From NCBI GenBank assembly GCA_963794655.1, contig CAWCEV010000007.1, positions 62,001 to 126,000 of the forward strand: DNA of 64,000 nucleotides. Direction: 5' to 3'. The position numbers and the translations under genes are program-made. Positions 27,077 through 35,834 of this stretch are shown here, piece after piece. This stretch comes from Roseiarcus sp963794655 (GTDB taxonomy: Bacteria; Pseudomonadota; Alphaproteobacteria; Rhizobiales; Beijerinckiaceae). The notes beneath the pieces were generated by a model, which had not been told where the DNA came from, made no database searches, and saw nothing but the letters and a program-made list of their open reading frames with translations. Numbering within the stretch: the first letter of the stretch is position 1; the number at the start of each line of letters is the position of its first letter.

Positions 27077-28042
27077 TTAGACAGCCGCCCTCATGGACAC
27101 GGCCGCCTGCTCGCTGATCAAGAGCAACTGCGCGGCTGTCGTGGCGGCGATCACCGCCGGATCCTTGGACTTGAGCGCCGGCGCTCCAATCGGGCAGACG
27201 AGATGGGCGAGCGCGGCCTCGGATAAACCGGCCGCCCGCATCTGGCTCAGGAACCGGGCCCGCTTGGTCGAGGATCCGATTAGCCCGACGAAGCCGAAGC
27301 GCCCGGCGCTCAGCGCCGCGGCGACAATCTCGAGATCGAGGGCGTGGGAATGGGTCAGGACGACGATCAGCGCCCCATCTGGCGCGGCGGCGATCTCGGC
27401 GGCCGGCTCCGGCGCGAACACCAGCGCCACATTCGCGGGCGCGACAGCCGGAAACGCGTCGCGGCGCGAATCGATCCAGCGCACCGCGAACGGCAGCGGC
27501 GCAAGCGCGAGCGCGAGCGCGCGTCCGACATGGCCCGCGCCGAACAGGTAGACCGCCCGCACGCTCGTCCCAATCGGCTCGACCCATCCGCCGCCCTGCT
27601 CTCGCGCCGATCGGCGCTCCCCCTCCTCGCCCGCCCTCAATGTGCGCTCGACCCTGCCGTCCGGCCCCAGAGCCGCGGCGAGCGTCGCCGCGCCTCCGCC
27701 GTCGGCGATCGCGAGAGTCGACAGATCGTCGAGATCGCGCGCGTCGAATGTCTCGACCCGCCATTCGACCCGCCCGCCGCAGCATTGCCCAAGCTCCGGC
27801 CCAAGCGCGAGCGAGCGGCGGAAGGCCGGCCCTCGGCCAGCTTTGAGCGCGGCCTGTGCGGCGTCGAGCGCCGCGAATTCCAGCGCACCGCCGCCAATCG
27901 TGCCATGAAAGCCGCCGGACGGCCTTACCACCATGCGCGCGCCCGCCTCACGCGGGCTCGAGCCCTCGACGCGCGCGAGCGTCACCAGCGCCGCCGAACC
28001 TTCGGCTTCAATGGCGTCAACGAGCCGGCGGAACGCCCGCAT
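27077..28042 (-). CDS. xdhC: Xanthine dehydrogenase accessory protein XdhC
   Basis: 321 residues. The N-terminal XdhC/CoxI segment VTLARVEGSSPREAGARM and the following GGFHGTIGGGALEF, with Cys-Cys in LGQCCGGRVEW, are diagnostic. A Rossmann domain follows with LFGAGHVGRALA, VLTHSHALDLEI and FGFVGLIGSSTKRARFL. XdhC binds molybdenum cofactor, helps its sulfuration and inserts it into xanthine dehydrogenase. It starts seven bases after xdhB and is the last gene of xdhABC. Confidence 0.94.
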   Translation of the reverse strand: MRAFRRLVDAIEAEGSAALVTLARVEGSSPREAGARMVVRPSGGFHGTIGGGALEFAALDAAQAALKAGRGPAFRRSLALGPELGQCCGGRVEWRVETFDARDLDDLSTLAIADGGGAATLAAALGPDGRVERTLRAGEEGERRSAREQGGGWVEPIGTSVRAVYLFGAGHVGRALALALAPLPFAVRWIDSRRDAFPAVAPANVALVFAPEPAAEIAAAPDGALIVVLTHSHALDLEIVAAALSAGRFGFVGLIGSSTKRARFLSQMRAAGLSEAALAHLVCPIGAPALKSKDPAVIAATTAAQLLLISEQAAVSMRAAV

Positions 28043-28049
28043 CGGTCTC

Positions 28050-30371
28050 TCAAGCTCCCTCGTTCAACGAGGCGATCGCCTTCAGGATCGATTCCGGCGT
28101 GCAGGGCGGGTCGAGCTTCGGCTGCCCCTTGGGATTGCACGCGTGCACCGCGTCGAGGATCGCCGAGTAGACGGAAATGCCATGCATCAGCGGCGGCTCG
28201 CCGACGGCCTTCGAACGGTAGATGCTCGGCGTCGGGTTGGGCCGGGTGTAGAGGCGGGTGTTGAAAATCGGCGGCGCGTCGGATGCAACGGGGATCTTGT
28301 AAGTCGCCGGCGCATGGGTCAGCAGCCGTCCCGCGGCGTCGTAGACGAGCTCCTCCGTCGTCAGCCAGCCCATGCCCTGAATGAACGCGCCTTCGACCTG
28401 GCCCATGTCGATGCCGGGATTGATCGAGGCGCCGACGTCATGCAGGATGTCGGCGCGCAGGACCCGCATCTCGCCGGTCAGCGTGTCGATCGCGACTTCC
28501 GAGCAGGCCGCGCCGTAGGCGAAGTAGAGGAAGGGCCTGCCCTTCGCCCTGAGCCGATCCCAATGGATCTCCGGCGTCTTGTAGTAGCCCGCGTGCGAGA
28601 GCTGCACCCGTGCGAGACGGCAGGCCTTCGCGAGCTCGCCGAAGCCCATGGAGATGTTGCCGGCGAACACGCGCCCGTCGCGGAACTCGATCGCCTCGGG
28701 CGCGACATTCCAGGTGCTCGCTGCGAAGGCCGTCATCCTCTCCCGGATCGCGCCCGCGGCGATCTTCGCCGCCATGCCGTTGAGATCGGTCCCGGAGGAA
28801 GCGGCGGTCGGCGAGGCGTTGGGGACCTTGGCGGTGTTGGTCGCGGTTATGCGCACGAAGTTGAGCGGTACGCCAAACTCCTCGGCCACGACCTGGGCAA
28901 CCTTGGTGAAGAGGCCCTGCCCCATCTCGGTGCCGCCGTGATTGAGATGGATCGAGCCGTCCGAATAGACATGCACCAGGGCGCCGGCTTGATTGAGCGG
29001 GATCAGGGTGAACGAAATGCCGAACATCACCGGCGTCAGTGCGATGCCCCGTTTGATGATCGGGCTCGCCGCATTGAGGGCGGCGATCCGCTGGCGGCGC
29101 GAGCGGTAGTCGCTCGACGCCTCGAGGTCCTCGATAATCGCCCGCTGTGTCTCATAGTCCTCGACCGCCTGTTCATAGGGCGTGCGGTCCGCGCCTGCCC
29201 GCAGCAGATTGGCCTTGCGCACATCGAGCGGATCGAGACCGCGCTCGCGCGCGATCGCGTCCATCACGCGCTCGATCGCGATCATGCCCTGCGGGCCGCC
29301 GAAGCCGCGAAAAGCGGTGTTGGAGACCGTGTTGGTCTTGAGGCGGCGGGTGGCGATCGAGGCATTGGGTAGCCAATAGCCGTTGCCGGCGTGAAACATC
29401 GCGCGGTCGCAGACGCCGGGCGAGAGATCGGCCGAGCAGCCGCAACGGGCGTTCAGCATCACCTCGTAGCCGGACACGAGGCCGCGATCGTCATACCCCA
29501 CTCGCCAGTCGGCGCGGAAATCGTGGCGCTTTCCGGTCAGCATGAAGTCGTCGTCGCGGTCGAGCCGGACCTTGCAAGGACGGCGGGTTATACGCGCGGC
29601 GAGCGCGGCGATCGCCGCCCAGGCGCAGGCCTGGCTCTCCTTGCCGCCGAAGCCGCCGCCCATGCGCCGCGTCTCGACAGTGACGAAGGCATCCGGGACT
29701 CCGAGGACGCGCGCGACGATGTGTTGAACCTCGGTCGGGTCCTGAGTCGAGGCGTGCACGGTGATTTCGTCGCCTTCGCCGGGAAAGGCGAACGACGCTT
29801 GGCCTTCGAGATAGAAGTGCTCCTGGCCGCCGATCTCGAACTCGCTCTCCAGACGATGCGCCGCGGCGGCAATCGCTGCGGCAGCGTCGCCGCGCCCGAA
29901 GGCGTAATCGTCCTGCACCCGTTCGCCGGTGACGAGCGCGTCGGCGATTGTGACCGCCGGCCCCTTCGCCTCGATGTCGATCCTGGCGAGCCGCGCCGCC
30001 CGCCGGGCGTCGTCGCGGGTGCGGGCGACGACGGCGAACAGCGCCTGACCGTGGAACATGACCTCGCGGTCCGCGAAAAGCGGCTCGTCCGCGAACACCG
30101 GCGCAATATCGTTCTTGCCCGGAATGTCCACGGCCGTCAGCACCGCGACGACGCCCGGCGCGGCGCGCACGCGCTCCAGGCCCAGTTCCTTCAACTTGCC
30201 CGAAGCCTTGTCGGCCATGCCGATCGCGATGTGCAGCGTGCCCGCGGGCTCGCCTATGTCATCGACGTAGTTCGCGGCGCCCTGAACGTGCAGAACGGCG
30301 GAATCATGCGGCAGCGGCTTATGGACGACCGCGGTCGCGAGGGCGAAGTCGGCTGCATCATTCGGCGGCAT
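28050..30371 (-). CDS. xdhB: Xanthine dehydrogenase, molybdopterin-binding large subunit
   Basis: 773 residues from the ATG at 30371 (a TTG at 30383 is possible). It carries the moco-domain motifs: RRMGGGFGGKESQACAW, FRGFGGPQGM, QAGALVHVYSDGSIHLNHGG, GQVEGAFIQGMGW and the catalytic Glu in KAVGEPPLMHG. It oxidises hypoxanthine and xanthine to urate in the cytoplasm. The start lies within the end of xdhA, so the two are translationally coupled, and xdhC follows after seven bases. Full length for the family. Confidence 0.96.
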   Translation of the reverse strand: MPPNDAADFALATAVVHKPLPHDSAVLHVQGAANYVDDIGEPAGTLHIAIGMADKASGKLKELGLERVRAAPGVVAVLTAVDIPGKNDIAPVFADEPLFADREVMFHGQALFAVVARTRDDARRAARLARIDIEAKGPAVTIADALVTGERVQDDYAFGRGDAAAAIAAAAHRLESEFEIGGQEHFYLEGQASFAFPGEGDEITVHASTQDPTEVQHIVARVLGVPDAFVTVETRRMGGGFGGKESQACAWAAIAALAARITRRPCKVRLDRDDDFMLTGKRHDFRADWRVGYDDRGLVSGYEVMLNARCGCSADLSPGVCDRAMFHAGNGYWLPNASIATRRLKTNTVSNTAFRGFGGPQGMIAIERVMDAIARERGLDPLDVRKANLLRAGADRTPYEQAVEDYETQRAIIEDLEASSDYRSRRQRIAALNAASPIIKRGIALTPVMFGISFTLIPLNQAGALVHVYSDGSIHLNHGGTEMGQGLFTKVAQVVAEEFGVPLNFVRITATNTAKVPNASPTAASSGTDLNGMAAKIAAGAIRERMTAFAASTWNVAPEAIEFRDGRVFAGNISMGFGELAKACRLARVQLSHAGYYKTPEIHWDRLRAKGRPFLYFAYGAACSEVAIDTLTGEMRVLRADILHDVGASINPGIDMGQVEGAFIQGMGWLTTEELVYDAAGRLLTHAPATYKIPVASDAPPIFNTRLYTRPNPTPSIYRSKAVGEPPLMHGISVYSAILDAVHACNPKGQPKLDPPCTPESILKAIASLNEGA

Positions 30372-31848
30372 GGAGCATCCCAATCCGCGTGGGCGCGCTG
30401 ACGCCCGAGATCTCCAGCAGCGCCTTTTCGAGGAGATTGGCGGCGACCGTCATGCGATAAGCCGCACTCGCGCGCTGGTCGGTCAGGGGCGCAAAATCCT
30501 GCGACAGCGCGGTGCACGCCGCACGCCAACTCCTGCGCTCGTCGAGGTTCACGCCGACGAGCGCCCGCTCAGCGCTCGTCGCCCGCTTCGGCGTCGCAGC
30601 CATGCCGCCGCAGGCGATGCGCGCGCTGACAATGCGCCGCCCATCGAGATCGACGCGGGCCGCGAGCATGACTGCGGAAATGTCCTCGTCCAGGCGTTTC
30701 GACACCTTGAACGCGCGATAGTGCTGGTGGGCCGCGAGCTGCGGCGCCTCGATCGCCTCCACGAACTCACCGGGCTCCCGGTCCTGTTTGCCGTACGCGA
30801 TGAAGAAGTCTTCCAGAGGCAGCGCACGGCTCTTGCCGCCTTTGCGCAAAACAACCTTTCCCCCGAGCGCGATCAGCGCCGGGGCGAGGTCGCCGATCGG
30901 CGAGCCGTTGGCGATGTTGCCACCCACAGTTCCGCTCACGCGCACCTGCTTCGAGCCGAAGCGACGCAGCAATTCTCCTAGGTCCGGATGGATCGCGGCC
31001 AGCCGCGGACCGGCGTCCTCGAGCTTCACCATCGCGCCCATCGAGAGCGAGCCGCCCTCGCCCGCCTCGACCCTGTCGAGGCCTGTGACCCGGCCGAGCC
31101 AGATGATTCGCTTCAGGTCGCGTAACTGCTTGGTGATCCAAAGGCCGACGTCGGTCGCGCCAGCAAGCAGGGTTGCATCGGGAAAGCGGGCGTAGAGCGC
31201 CGCGAGCAACTCGACGCTGGCGGGTGCGGCGAAGAAGGCCGCCTCATCGCCGACGAATACATCTTCATCGCCCGCGAGGGCGGCGAGCGCCTCAGCTCGC
31301 GCATCGGCTGTCGTTGCGAATCGGTCGGCCGGAACGCCGTTACAAGTCTCGAGGGCAGCGGCGATAATCGGGCGATAGCCGGTGCACCGGCAGAGATTGC
31401 CGGCAAGCTGGTCACAAAGCCCCTCATATGTCTGGGGCGCTCCCGAGTGATAGGCGGCGAACAGGCTCATGACGATGCCGGGCGTGCAGAAGCCGCATTG
31501 CGAGGCGTGGTGATCGACCATCGCCCGCTGGAGCGGATGGAGTTCGCCAGCCGCGGCCAGGTCCTCGATCGTGATGAGTTCCGCTCCGTCGAGTTGGCCC
31601 AGGAGCAAGATGCAAGCGTTCACCGGCTCGTACGCCATCGCTCCGGCCTTGAGCCGAGCCAGTACCACGGTGCAAGCGCCGCAATCCCCCTCGGCGCAGC
31701 CCTCCTTCGTCCCCTTTGCTCCGATCTCCTCGCGTAGCCAATCGAGAACGGTCGCGCGCGGGGAGAAGCGATCAAGGACAACCTCCCCACCCCTGAAAAG
31801 GAAGCGCAGGGCATTTCGAACACGAACCGGTCTTGTCTCAAGCGGCAT
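30358..31848 (-). CDS. xdhA: Xanthine dehydrogenase small subunit (2Fe-2S and FAD domains)
   Basis: 496 residues, ATG preceded by GGAG. The N-terminal ferredoxin domain shows CAEGDCGACTVVLARL; the second 2Fe-2S domain shows QCGFCTPGIVMS and LCRCTGYRPI. The FAD domain follows with LLAGATDVGLWITKQLRDL and VGGNIANGSPIGDLAPALI. It passes electrons from the molybdenum subunit to NAD. It is first of xdhABC, overlapping xdhB by 14 bases. No regulator gene is adjacent. Confidence 0.96.
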   Translation of the reverse strand: MPLETRPVRVRNALRFLFRGGEVVLDRFSPRATVLDWLREEIGAKGTKEGCAEGDCGACTVVLARLKAGAMAYEPVNACILLLGQLDGAELITIEDLAAAGELHPLQRAMVDHHASQCGFCTPGIVMSLFAAYHSGAPQTYEGLCDQLAGNLCRCTGYRPIIAAALETCNGVPADRFATTADARAEALAALAGDEDVFVGDEAAFFAAPASVELLAALYARFPDATLLAGATDVGLWITKQLRDLKRIIWLGRVTGLDRVEAGEGGSLSMGAMVKLEDAGPRLAAIHPDLGELLRRFGSKQVRVSGTVGGNIANGSPIGDLAPALIALGGKVVLRKGGKSRALPLEDFFIAYGKQDREPGEFVEAIEAPQLAAHQHYRAFKVSKRLDEDISAVMLAARVDLDGRRIVSARIACGGMAATPKRATSAERALVGVNLDERRSWRAACTALSQDFAPLTDQRASAAYRMTVAANLLEKALLEISGVSAPTRIGMLHAAE

Positions 31849-31954
31849 CCTTGCTCCTCGATCCGTCCGACATGATGGAGCTTTCATCGGCGAAACGGAA
31901 GTGTCACGCGGGGGAACCGCCGTGCAAATCTTGTTCCAGGCTCTCAGCCGTCGG

Positions 31955-33913
31955 TCATCCTCGAAGGTCTGGCGGCGTGGCCTCGGTCACCAGCGCCTCA
32001 AGCGCTTGTTCGACGCCCATCGTTACCTGGGCGCTGGAGCCCAGGCGGCGCAAGGACACCGAATTTTCGCCCGCCTCCTTCCGGCCGAGAGCAATCAGGA
32101 CCGGAATTTTCGCCATTGAGTGTTCGCGCACCTTGTAGTTGATCTTCTCGTTGCGCAGGTCAGTCTCGACCCTGAGCCCTCGCTTCTTCGCCGCGGCGGC
32201 GAAGCGAAGCGCAGCATCGTCGGCATCACTGGTTATAGTACATACGACGATCTGGGCCGGCGCGAGCCACAGCGGTAGATGACCGGCGTAATGTTCGAGC
32301 AGAATGCCGATGAAGCGCTCCATCGAGCCGCAAATGGCGCGATGGATCATAACGGGCGTCGTCTTTTCGCTGTTGCCGGCGATGTAGAACGCGCCGAAGC
32401 GGTCGGGCAGATTGAAGTCGACCTGAGTCGTGCCACACTGCCAGTCGCGTCCGATGGCGTCGCGCAGCACATATTCGAACTTCGGCCCATAGAAAGCGCC
32501 CTCTCCCGGGTTGAGCGCGGTCGTGACGATATTACCGTGGCGAAGCCGGATCTCGTCCAGCACGCGGGTCATCACGGCCTCCGCGTGGTCCCACATGGCG
32601 TCTGTTCCCACCCGCTTCTCGGGCCGGGTCGAGAGCTTCACTACGATCTTTTCAAAACCGAAATGACCATACACCGATAAGATCAGATCGTTGATCTTGT
32701 GACACTCTTCGGCGAGTTGCTCCTCGGTGCAGAAGATATGCGCGTCGTCCTGAGTAAAGGAGCGGACGCGCATCAGCCCATGCAGCGCTCCGGACGGCTC
32801 GTAGCGATTGACGGCGCCGAACTCGGCGAGACGCAGCGGCAGCTCGCGATACGAGCGCAGGCCGTGCTTGAAGATCTGCACATGGCCGGGGCAGTTCATG
32901 GGCTTAAGCGCATAAATCCGCAGATCCTCGGTTTCGGCCTCGTCGCCGGCCGGACGGCACATGAACATGCTTTCGCGGTACCAACCCCAATGGCCGGAAA
33001 TCTCCCACAGGTGCTTGTCGAGCACCTGCGGCGCATTGACCTCCTGGTAATCTGCGGCAAGGCGCCGGCGCATGTAGGCGACCAGAATCTGGAACAGAGT
33101 CCAGCCTTTCGGGTGCCAGAAGATCGAGCCAGGTCCTTCCTCCTGGGTGTGGAACAGGTCCATCTCGCGGGCGAGCCTGCGATGATCGCGCCGCTCAGCC
33201 TCTTCGAGCTGCTTGAGATAGGCGTCGAGCTCCTGTTTGTCCGCGAATGCGGTCCCGTAGATGCGCGACAACATCGGCTTGGTCGAGTCGCCGCGCCAAT
33301 AGGCCCCGGCGACCTTCATCAGCCGGAAGGCGTCGCCGACCTTTCCGGTCGAGGTCATGTGGGGACCGCGACAGAGGTCGGTCCATTCGCCCTGGCTGTA
33401 CAGCTTCAGGTCCTGATCAGCAGGAATAGCGTCGATCAGCTCAATCTTGAACGCTTCGCCCTTCCTCTCGAAGAAGGCTTTGGCTTCCTCGCGCGAGACG
33501 ACGGTCTTCTTGAACGGGTTATCGCGCGCGATGATTTCGCGCATGCGCTTCTCGATCGCTGGAAAATCCTCCGGCGTGAAAGGCTGGTTACGGAAAAAGT
33601 CGTAATAGAACCCGTTCTCGATTACCGGGCCAATTGTCACTTGCGTGCCCGGCCACAACGACTGGACCGCTTCCGCAAGCACATGCGCGGCGTCATGGCG
33701 GATCAGCTCCAGCGCACGAGGGTCGTCGCGGGCGATAAACTCAAGGGCCGAATCTTTGTCGATCGGGTCGGCAAGATCGACAAGCTCCCCGTTACGAACC
33801 GCGGCTACAGTTCGCTTGGCCAGAGATGGCGAGATCGATCTGGCGATGTCGAGGCCCGAGACGCCGGGCTCGTAGGCGCGCTGCGCCCCGTCGGGAAAGG
33901 TGACGTTGATCAT
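31955..33913 (-). CDS. thrS: Threonyl-tRNA synthetase
   Basis: 652 residues, full length, ATG with GAGGAG upstream. Domain order is TGS (1-62, INVTFPDGAQRAYEPG), the editing domain with HDAAHVLAEAV near residue 75, the class II catalytic core (MNCPGHVQIFKHGLRSYREL with the zinc Cys; motif 2 RSFTQDDAHIFC; motif 3 near VMIHRAICGSMERF) and the anticodon-binding domain (PVLIALGRKEA). A single-copy essential gene. The leader contains a small hairpin next to the ribosome-binding site. Confidence 0.97.
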   Translation of the reverse strand: MINVTFPDGAQRAYEPGVSGLDIARSISPSLAKRTVAAVRNGELVDLADPIDKDSALEFIARDDPRALELIRHDAAHVLAEAVQSLWPGTQVTIGPVIENGFYYDFFRNQPFTPEDFPAIEKRMREIIARDNPFKKTVVSREEAKAFFERKGEAFKIELIDAIPADQDLKLYSQGEWTDLCRGPHMTSTGKVGDAFRLMKVAGAYWRGDSTKPMLSRIYGTAFADKQELDAYLKQLEEAERRDHRRLAREMDLFHTQEEGPGSIFWHPKGWTLFQILVAYMRRRLAADYQEVNAPQVLDKHLWEISGHWGWYRESMFMCRPAGDEAETEDLRIYALKPMNCPGHVQIFKHGLRSYRELPLRLAEFGAVNRYEPSGALHGLMRVRSFTQDDAHIFCTEEQLAEECHKINDLILSVYGHFGFEKIVVKLSTRPEKRVGTDAMWDHAEAVMTRVLDEIRLRHGNIVTTALNPGEGAFYGPKFEYVLRDAIGRDWQCGTTQVDFNLPDRFGAFYIAGNSEKTTPVMIHRAICGSMERFIGILLEHYAGHLPLWLAPAQIVVCTITSDADDAALRFAAAAKKRGLRVETDLRNEKINYKVREHSMAKIPVLIALGRKEAGENSVSLRRLGSSAQVTMGVEQALEALVTEATPPDLRG

Positions 33914-33933
33914 CGATGCTCCTCAAGCTCACT

Positions 33934-33951
33934 CGCCGATACCAATCGGCG
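33934..33951 (-). promoter_or_regulatory. Hairpin in the thrS leader
   Basis: A perfect 7-bp inverted repeat (CGCCGAT and ATCGGCG) separated by four bases lies about 20 bases before the thrS start codon and directly upstream of its GAGGAG ribosome-binding site. In the mRNA the loop reads UGGU, which contains GGU, an anticodon of tRNA-Thr. Control of thrS by an anticodon-mimicking leader is known in E. coli, but the link here is speculative. Confidence 0.45.
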
Positions 33952-34020
33952 TAAGCGATTGAGCGGTGGGATATAGACGCGGGCCTCGACCGGGGCAATG
34001 GGCGGCCATCGCCTGCCGCG

Positions 34021-34434
34021 CTACAGGGTGAATTCCTCTATCACGGGCGCTCCGGCGTAGTTCGCATAGCGGACCCATTCCGGCTTCACGACGATATAGG
34101 CGATATCCGGCCAATTCTCCCGTGCGCGGCCATCCGGCCACTCGCGGAAATACGCGGCCTTGGCGTAGGCCAGATCGTCGCCCTGCGGCCGGCGGGCTGC
34201 GCCTTCGATCTGGATCGAGATGTCATTCTCCCACCCGATCACCAGTGCGGCCGCGGGCCGTTTGGCGATGTTGACGGCCTTTCGGCTCGACCCCAGAGTG
34301 TCGAACACAACCTCGTTGCGGTCCGTCAGCGCGAAGCCGACCAGCGCGGATTCCGGCGCGCCGGAATCGTGGACCGTCGAGACCACTGCGAACCGTTTTC
34401 GTCTGACGATGCCGAACACCTCTTCGATCTTCAT
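34021..34434 (-). CDS. Pyridoxamine 5'-phosphate oxidase-family flavin-binding protein
   Basis: 137 residues with the split-barrel flavin-binding pattern: RRKRFAVVSTVHDSGAPESA, then VVFDTLGSSRKAVNIAKRP and AALVIGWENDISIQIEGAAR. Small members of this family bind FMN, F420 or heme and reduce varied substrates; the true PNPOx dimer-tail motif is not present, so vitamin B6 synthesis is not implied. It is divergent from acyP, with 60 bases between the two starts, and ends about 100 bases before the thrS start on the same strand. Confidence 0.8.
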   Translation of the reverse strand: MKIEEVFGIVRRKRFAVVSTVHDSGAPESALVGFALTDRNEVVFDTLGSSRKAVNIAKRPAAALVIGWENDISIQIEGAARRPQGDDLAYAKAAYFREWPDGRARENWPDIAYIVVKPEWVRYANYAGAPVIEEFTL

Positions 34435-34494
34435 GAGCGCCTCCGCTTCGTGGCCTGCGAGACCGGCCGGCGAGTGCTCCGCGGCATCCCGGCA

Positions 34495-34791
34495 ATGACC
34501 GCGCCGAATGACTCAACCCTCGTCCGTCGCCTCGTGGTCGAAGGCGACGTGCAGGGGGTGGGGTATCGCGAGTTCACCCGCCGGGCGGCGCTCAGACTGA
34601 ACGTCTCCGGCTGGGTGCGCAACCGATCCGACGGCGCGGTCGAGGCGCTCCTTCGAGGCCCGACCGGGCGCGTCGAAGCGCTGATCGCCGAAATGAGGCG
34701 GGGTCCGCGGTTCGCTGTTGTCGAAAGACTGTCGGTGACAGAGCATGACGGGGACCCGTCTGACGACGATGGGACCTTCGTCGTCCGTTGA
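34495..34791 (+). CDS. acyP: Acylphosphatase
   Basis: 98 residues from the ATG at 34495; the frame is open upstream but the acylphosphatase domain starts just after this codon. The active-site loop VEGDVQGVGYREFTRRAA carries the phosphate-binding Arg25, and GWVRNRSDGAVEAL carries the catalytic Asn43. It hydrolyses acyl phosphates such as carbamoyl phosphate in the cytoplasm. It stands alone on the plus strand. Confidence 0.93.
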   Translation: MTAPNDSTLVRRLVVEGDVQGVGYREFTRRAALRLNVSGWVRNRSDGAVEALLRGPTGRVEALIAEMRRGPRFAVVERLSVTEHDGDPSDDDGTFVVR

Positions 34792-34795
34792 GCGA

Positions 34796-34972
34796 TCAGC
34801 CGGACCGCCCGGGCTTGCGCTTCGCGGGCGGCCGGCGCGGTCCTCCGGCGGAGGTCGGCGTCGTATTGGCGGGCGGGTCGCTCGCCGGAAACAACTCCTC
34901 GATCTCCTCGTCGAGCTTCTCCTCAGCTTCCGTGCGGGGGGCGCGAGGCGGCTTCTTCGCCGGGTCTTTCAT
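34796..34972 (-). CDS. Small conserved protein with FPASDPP motif
   Basis: 58 residues: an ATG with GGAG upstream opens MKDPAKKPPRAPRTEAEEKL, then DEEIEELFPASDPPANTTPT and a basic Pro/Arg-rich end. The acidic helix followed by FPASDPP recurs in short proteins of many alphaproteobacteria, usually of unknown function. It converges on acyP with four bases between the two stops. The protein is probably disordered outside the central helix. Confidence 0.65.
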   Translation of the reverse strand: MKDPAKKPPRAPRTEAEEKLDEEIEELFPASDPPANTTPTSAGGPRRPPAKRKPGRSG

Positions 34973-35063
34973 GCGGGTCGCTCCGTAGGCTTATTAACAG
35001 TATGACGGTGTACACATCTAACCAAACCCGGCGAAACCTAGCCGGACCCGAGCAAAGAGCCAG

Positions 35064-35130
35064 CAAAGGAAAAGGCTTGGATTCCCTTGGATCGCCTTGG
35101 CGGGATTGAGCCTTTTCAATCGTTTGCGCC
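35064..35130 (-). repeat. 67-bp dispersed intergenic repeat, copy B
   Basis: Inverted relative to copy A at 26868-26934, with 61 of 67 positions identical and no gaps. It lies in the 286-base gap between the FPASDPP gene and the DUF6582-like gene, where I see no gene. Conserved flanking sequence (AGGGAAG on one side, GGGTTTGG-like on the other) suggests the full element is 110-160 bases. Confidence 0.85.
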
Positions 35131-35258
35131 GCCCCCCAGGGGCGAAACTTCCCTTTCCTTTTTTCTCTCCCCGCTGGCCGAGCCGCGCCGAACGGCGGGT
35201 CACGGCGACGAGGGGAAGATAGCACGATTTCTGATTTTCGCAAGATAAATCCGCCTCC

Positions 35259-35648
35259 CTAACCCCGCTCCTCACGCTGGCGCTTGCGCGTATCGGTGCC
35301 TTTGGCGGCGGCGCTTTTGAGTTCGCCGCGCTCGCGCTTCGTGGCGAGGCCCTTGGCGGCGGCCTCCTTGCGATGGGCCTGGGGATGGGCGCCGAGGTCG
35401 CGCCACGACGTCTCTGAAAGATCGACGTCGTAGTGCTTCGCCGCCTTCTCGATATTGGCGAACGCCAGCTCGCGGTCGGCGTCGGAAACGCCTGTCACCT
35501 GATCGAACCGCGCGACGGCGTTGCGGACGTGCTTCGCGTCGGTCAGCGGCTCCTTGCGCCGCTTGGGGAAGGCATAGACGCTGTCGGGCAGGTCGCTTTG
35601 CGCAGTAAGCTGTCCATGTTTTTCGTGAGGGGCCCATGTCGGTTGCAT
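35259..35648 (-). CDS. Small basic protein, DUF6582-like
   Basis: 129 residues from an ATG with AGGAG upstream. The N-terminal half, LPDSVYAFPKRRKEPLTDAK then HVRNAVARFDQVTGVSDADR, matches a widespread small domain (DUF6582) often found in phage and mobile-element genes; the segment HYDVDLSETSWRDLG closes it. The C-terminal 45 residues are rich in Lys, Arg and Ala and probably bind nucleic acid. Function unknown. It is divergent from the SIR2-STAND gene, sharing a 186-base intergenic region. Confidence 0.7.
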   Translation of the reverse strand: MQPTWAPHEKHGQLTAQSDLPDSVYAFPKRRKEPLTDAKHVRNAVARFDQVTGVSDADRELAFANIEKAAKHYDVDLSETSWRDLGAHPQAHRKEAAAKGLATKRERGELKSAAAKGTDTRKRQREERG

Positions 35649-35834
35649 CGAAAACTCCTGATGTCCTGAATGGATGTCAGTAACCCGCCAACGCCCGGAA
35701 TGTTTCATCTCGTGCTTTTCGGCGCATCGTTAGTCCCCGACAGGCGTCATGCGATCAACGCATGTCTGAAAAATCCTTGCGAAGCCTGAATTATCTCAAC
35801 TAGCTTATCGGCAGAGAGGATCGCCGAGGAGCTA

